Below are positions 20,699-22,930 of a stretch of DNA of 22,930 nt, in pieces (position 1 is the stretch's first letter; the number at the start of each line of letters is the position of its first letter). The notes under the pieces are model-generated. The model was not told where the DNA came from, searched no databases, and saw nothing but the letters and a program-made list of their open reading frames with translations. The stretch comes from Bacteroidota bacterium (GTDB lineage: Bacteria; Bacteroidota; Bacteroidia; Flavobacteriales; Weeksellaceae), in NCBI GenBank assembly GCA_023388015.1, contig JAEWHB010000007.1:1-22930 (forward strand), read 5' to 3'. The translations under genes were made by a program, and so were the position numbers.

Positions 20699-21054
20699 AT
20701 CCCGAAAAGGATAAAATAAATAATGAAAAATCAGGAAAATGGTATCGTTTCTTCCTGAATAAATACCTGATTGTTACGGTTTTATTTCTGGTTTGGATGA
20801 TTTTCTTTGACCAGAATTCTTATTTCATTCACAAAGAATTAGACCAGGAAGTAAAAGTTCTTGCAAAAGACAAAAAACTCTACGAACAAAAATTGGAAAA
20901 AGAAACCATACAAATTCATCAGATGAAAACAAATGCTTCTGAAATTGAACGAATTGCGCGTGAAAAGCATTACCTGAAAAAAGAAAACGAAGACGTATTT
21001 ATCATCGAAAAACAAAAAGTTAAAAAGCCGGAAACCAATGAATCAAAAGACTGA
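20695..21054 (+). CDS. FtsB/DivIC-like septum formation initiator
   Basis: The 119-residue bitopic protein has a basic cytoplasmic start, one membrane helix (about 24-38, LIVTVLFLVWMIFF), a heptad-patterned coiled coil (about 45-80) and the conserved closing block IERIAREKHYLKKENEDVFII (about 84-104) of the FtsB/DivIC family. Proteins of this type join FtsL and FtsQ (DivIB) at the division site and activate septal peptidoglycan synthesis. The extracytoplasmic end finishes in a short Lys/Glu-rich tail. It overlaps uridine kinase by 4 bp upstream and the mutase gene by 17 bp downstream. The symbol is left open because FtsB and DivIC are not separable here. Confidence 0.92.
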   Translation: MNPEKDKINNEKSGKWYRFFLNKYLIVTVLFLVWMIFFDQNSYFIHKELDQEVKVLAKDKKLYEQKLEKETIQIHQMKTNASEIERIAREKHYLKKENEDVFIIEKQKVKKPETNESKD

Positions 21055-22312
21055 GGAATTTAAACAATTGACACCACAGGAATGGAAACTGAAAGTGCAG
21101 GCAGAACTCGCCGGACTCGATTACAACGAAGTCCTGGTCTGGGATACCGCCGAAGGAATTCAGGTGAAACCGGTTTATACAAATGAAGATCTGCCCGAAG
21201 AAATCTCAGCGATCCAATCCACAAAAGATTGGAAGATTATTGGAGATTTCCTTAACGATTCCCTTCAGGATTTTTCTTATCTCTACGGATTTAAAGTCAA
21301 TGAAAAACATTTCAATCAAGTTTCAAAACTTCCAGAATATCTGGATTTGTTTTTTGAAATCAAAAACTCCACAAATGCAATCGGAGAATTGAATTTAAAC
21401 GAAATCAAAAACCTGAAATATTTAGGTCTCGATGTCTTGGGTAATTTCGCTGCAACCGGAAATTGGTTCCATTCGCAAGAAGAAGATTTAGCTTTAACTA
21501 AAAAATTACTGAGCGAAAATACATTTGAAAAAAGCATCGAAATAAACGCTTCGCTTTATCAGAATGCCGGCGCCAATCAGGTGCAACAAATTGCCATGGC
21601 AATTTCTCATGCCGTAGAATACCTGGAAAATTTAGGAGTTGAAGCCGCTTCGAAATTATACTTTAAAGTCGCCGTAGGTGGAAATTATTTCTTCGAAATT
21701 GCCAAACTGCGCGCTTTGCGTCAGCTTTGGAATTTGATTTTGAAGGAATACAATTCCGAAGCAGAAACCTTTATTTATGCCGAAACCTCACTGCGCAATA
21801 AATCCCTGCTCGATGTTCATAACAATATCATCCGAAGTGGATTGGAAGCTTCCGCAGCCGTTCAGGGAAAAGCCGATGTAGTCCAAGTTTTTCCTTATGA
21901 CGAAATCAGCGGCTCTACCGCATTCAGCGAAGAACTCGCTTCCAAACAGCAATTGCTATTGCAAAAAGAATCCTATTTCGATAAATTCATGGATCCGGTT
22001 GCCGGAACTTATTTCGTGGAGAATCTAACCGAATTGATGAGCCGAAACGCCTTGGATTTATTTAAAAATATAGAAGCCGAAGGAGGATTCTTGAAAGGAT
22101 TATTTGACGGAAGAATTCAGAAAATGATTCAGAAAAGTGCCGACAAAGAACAACAAGCCTTTGACGAAGGAAAACTGACTTTAATCGGTGTGAATAAATT
22201 CAGAAATCCAGCCGATAAAATCCAACCGATCCCACAACTTGAAAATCCGGTTCGAACCCAAATTCAACCGATATTCAGAAAAAGATTAGCCGAAAAAACA
22301 GAAAACGCATGA
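21038..22312 (+). CDS. mutA: Methylmalonyl-CoA mutase beta (small) subunit, short form
   Basis: The 424-residue protein has the TIM-barrel signatures of the mutase family: an N-terminal EEFKQLTPQEWK interface segment, FEIAKLRALRQLW at about 217-231 and DPVAGTYFVENLTE at about 318-332. The mutase interconverts succinyl-CoA and (R)-methylmalonyl-CoA using adenosylcobalamin; the beta subunit itself is not catalytic and pairs with the alpha chain (MutB/ScpA). It ends without the C-terminal B12-binding domain (no DxHxxG), so it is shorter than the ~600 residues of classical MutA. Short forms occur in this phylum. The alpha gene is not in the window. The start lies inside the ftsB-like gene (17-bp overlap), and the end overlaps the transporter start by 4 bp. 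Confidence 0.9.
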   Translation: MNQKTEEFKQLTPQEWKLKVQAELAGLDYNEVLVWDTAEGIQVKPVYTNEDLPEEISAIQSTKDWKIIGDFLNDSLQDFSYLYGFKVNEKHFNQVSKLPEYLDLFFEIKNSTNAIGELNLNEIKNLKYLGLDVLGNFAATGNWFHSQEEDLALTKKLLSENTFEKSIEINASLYQNAGANQVQQIAMAISHAVEYLENLGVEAASKLYFKVAVGGNYFFEIAKLRALRQLWNLILKEYNSEAETFIYAETSLRNKSLLDVHNNIIRSGLEASAAVQGKADVVQVFPYDEISGSTAFSEELASKQQLLLQKESYFDKFMDPVAGTYFVENLTELMSRNALDLFKNIEAEGGFLKGLFDGRIQKMIQKSADKEQQAFDEGKLTLIGVNKFRNPADKIQPIPQLENPVRTQIQPIFRKRLAEKTENA

Positions 22313-22930
22313 CACCCAAACAGCTTTCCTACGGAATTTTAAGAGCGCTGGGAATAGCTGCACTGATTTGTCTTGCACTTTACTTTTTATGGTTAATTCG
22401 TTCAGTTTTTGCCTATTTGGCCATTGCATTTGTTTTGGCGATGATCGGGCGACCGCTGATGAATCTTATGAACAGTAAACTTCGGATTCCCAATGTGATA
22501 GGCGCAATACTTACCCTATCGCTTTTCATATTTTTGATTTTTGCCTTTGTTAGCTTGTTCATCTCACTCGTGCTCAACGAACCTTATCGACTGTTTGGGA
22601 ATTTCGTGCACCTCGATCGCTTCGAAGAAGCCATTTCCAATCAGCTCAAACTACTCGGCGACTCACTCGGGTTCCTTAACATTCCTTTCCTCGAAAATCT
22701 TTTGAACGATGCAGTCGAAAATGTAAATGTGAAAAGCCTTTCGGGAATGTTTGGCGATTCCATAACCACTTTGGGCGTAATCATGATCGATACTTTTTCA
22801 GTAATGTTCATTACCTTTTTCTTCCTAAAAGATCGGGACTTAATCAACAAAATGATGGTGGCCATTGCCCCCAACGGCGAGGAAAAAAGATTTGAATCCG
22901 TACTCGACAAAACCAAAGATTTATTGTCCC
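22309..22930 (+). CDS. AI-2E family transporter, 3'-truncated at the window edge
   Basis: The ATG at 22309 overlaps the mutA stop (ATGA), and about 207 codons are visible before the window ends, with no stop. The translated part starts MTPKQLSYGILRALGIAALI and has paired N-terminal helices (to about residue 45), GRPLMNLMNSKLRIPN, a third long helix (VIGAILTLSLFIFLIFAFV), a ~90-residue soluble loop and another helix beginning near MIDTFSVMFITFFFLKDRD. This is the topology and FFLKD signature of the AI-2E transporter/PerM family, whose members export or exchange small solutes, including Na+/H+ antiport in some; the substrate is not predictable. It is cotranscribed with the preceding genes by spacing. 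Confidence 0.88.
   Translation, partial: MTPKQLSYGILRALGIAALICLALYFLWLIRSVFAYLAIAFVLAMIGRPLMNLMNSKLRIPNVIGAILTLSLFIFLIFAFVSLFISLVLNEPYRLFGNFVHLDRFEEAISNQLKLLGDSLGFLNIPFLENLLNDAVENVNVKSLSGMFGDSITTLGVIMIDTFSVMFITFFFLKDRDLINKMMVAIAPNGEEKRFESVLDKTKDLLS

Overview
The window looks like a chromosomal segment of a Flavobacteriia-type member of the Bacteroidota, probably Weeksellaceae-like (the rank below class is inference). The evidence is type IX secretion (T9SS) C-terminal sorting domains, two small proteins with a PID-type C-terminal sorting tail, AT-rich intergenic DNA with TAnnTTTG-like promoter elements and no clear Shine-Dalgarno sites, and a methylmalonyl-CoA mutase beta subunit without a B12 domain. 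No rRNA, tRNA, CRISPR, insertion sequence, integrase or phage module was seen.

Layout. (1) At 1-3758, plus-strand core genes: a left-truncated RDD membrane protein, a CoA-pyrophosphatase-type Nudix hydrolase, a divergent PlsC-like acyltransferase and an Mpl-like Mur ligase. (2) At 3940-18201, about 14 kb in which every gene is on the minus strand and encodes an exported protein. Read in transcription order these are a small unknown secreted protein and a Cys-rich T9SS protein (18201-16846), a giant T9SS surface protein split by an in-frame TGA plus a PID-CTERM protein (16325-10636), a second large T9SS protein plus its own PID-CTERM protein (10293-6631), and three tandem paralogues of an unnamed secreted family (6334-3940). 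Hairpin-plus-T terminators close most of these units. (3) At 18533-22930, core genes again: DUF4126 membrane protein (minus), then a tightly packed plus-strand run of SanA-like protein, uridine kinase, FtsB/DivIC-like protein, methylmalonyl-CoA mutase beta subunit and a right-truncated AI-2E-family transporter.

The most interesting structure is the repeated two-gene module of one very large T9SS-sorted protein followed 3-5 bp later by an approximately 90-residue protein with a signal peptide, PID-like motif, membrane helix and basic tail. The large proteins share their last ~480 residues and have unrelated N-terminal parts, while the small partners are paralogues. In one module the large gene is interrupted by a single in-frame TGA at 13383-13385, with open frame on both sides. 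In the other module the PID motif has become PIN.

A second unexplained structure is a composite intergenic repeat present twice in the same orientation (764-845 and 19162-19356): an 8-bp periodic array of consensus TTGARTRR followed directly by a 7-bp periodic array of consensus AAACYTK.
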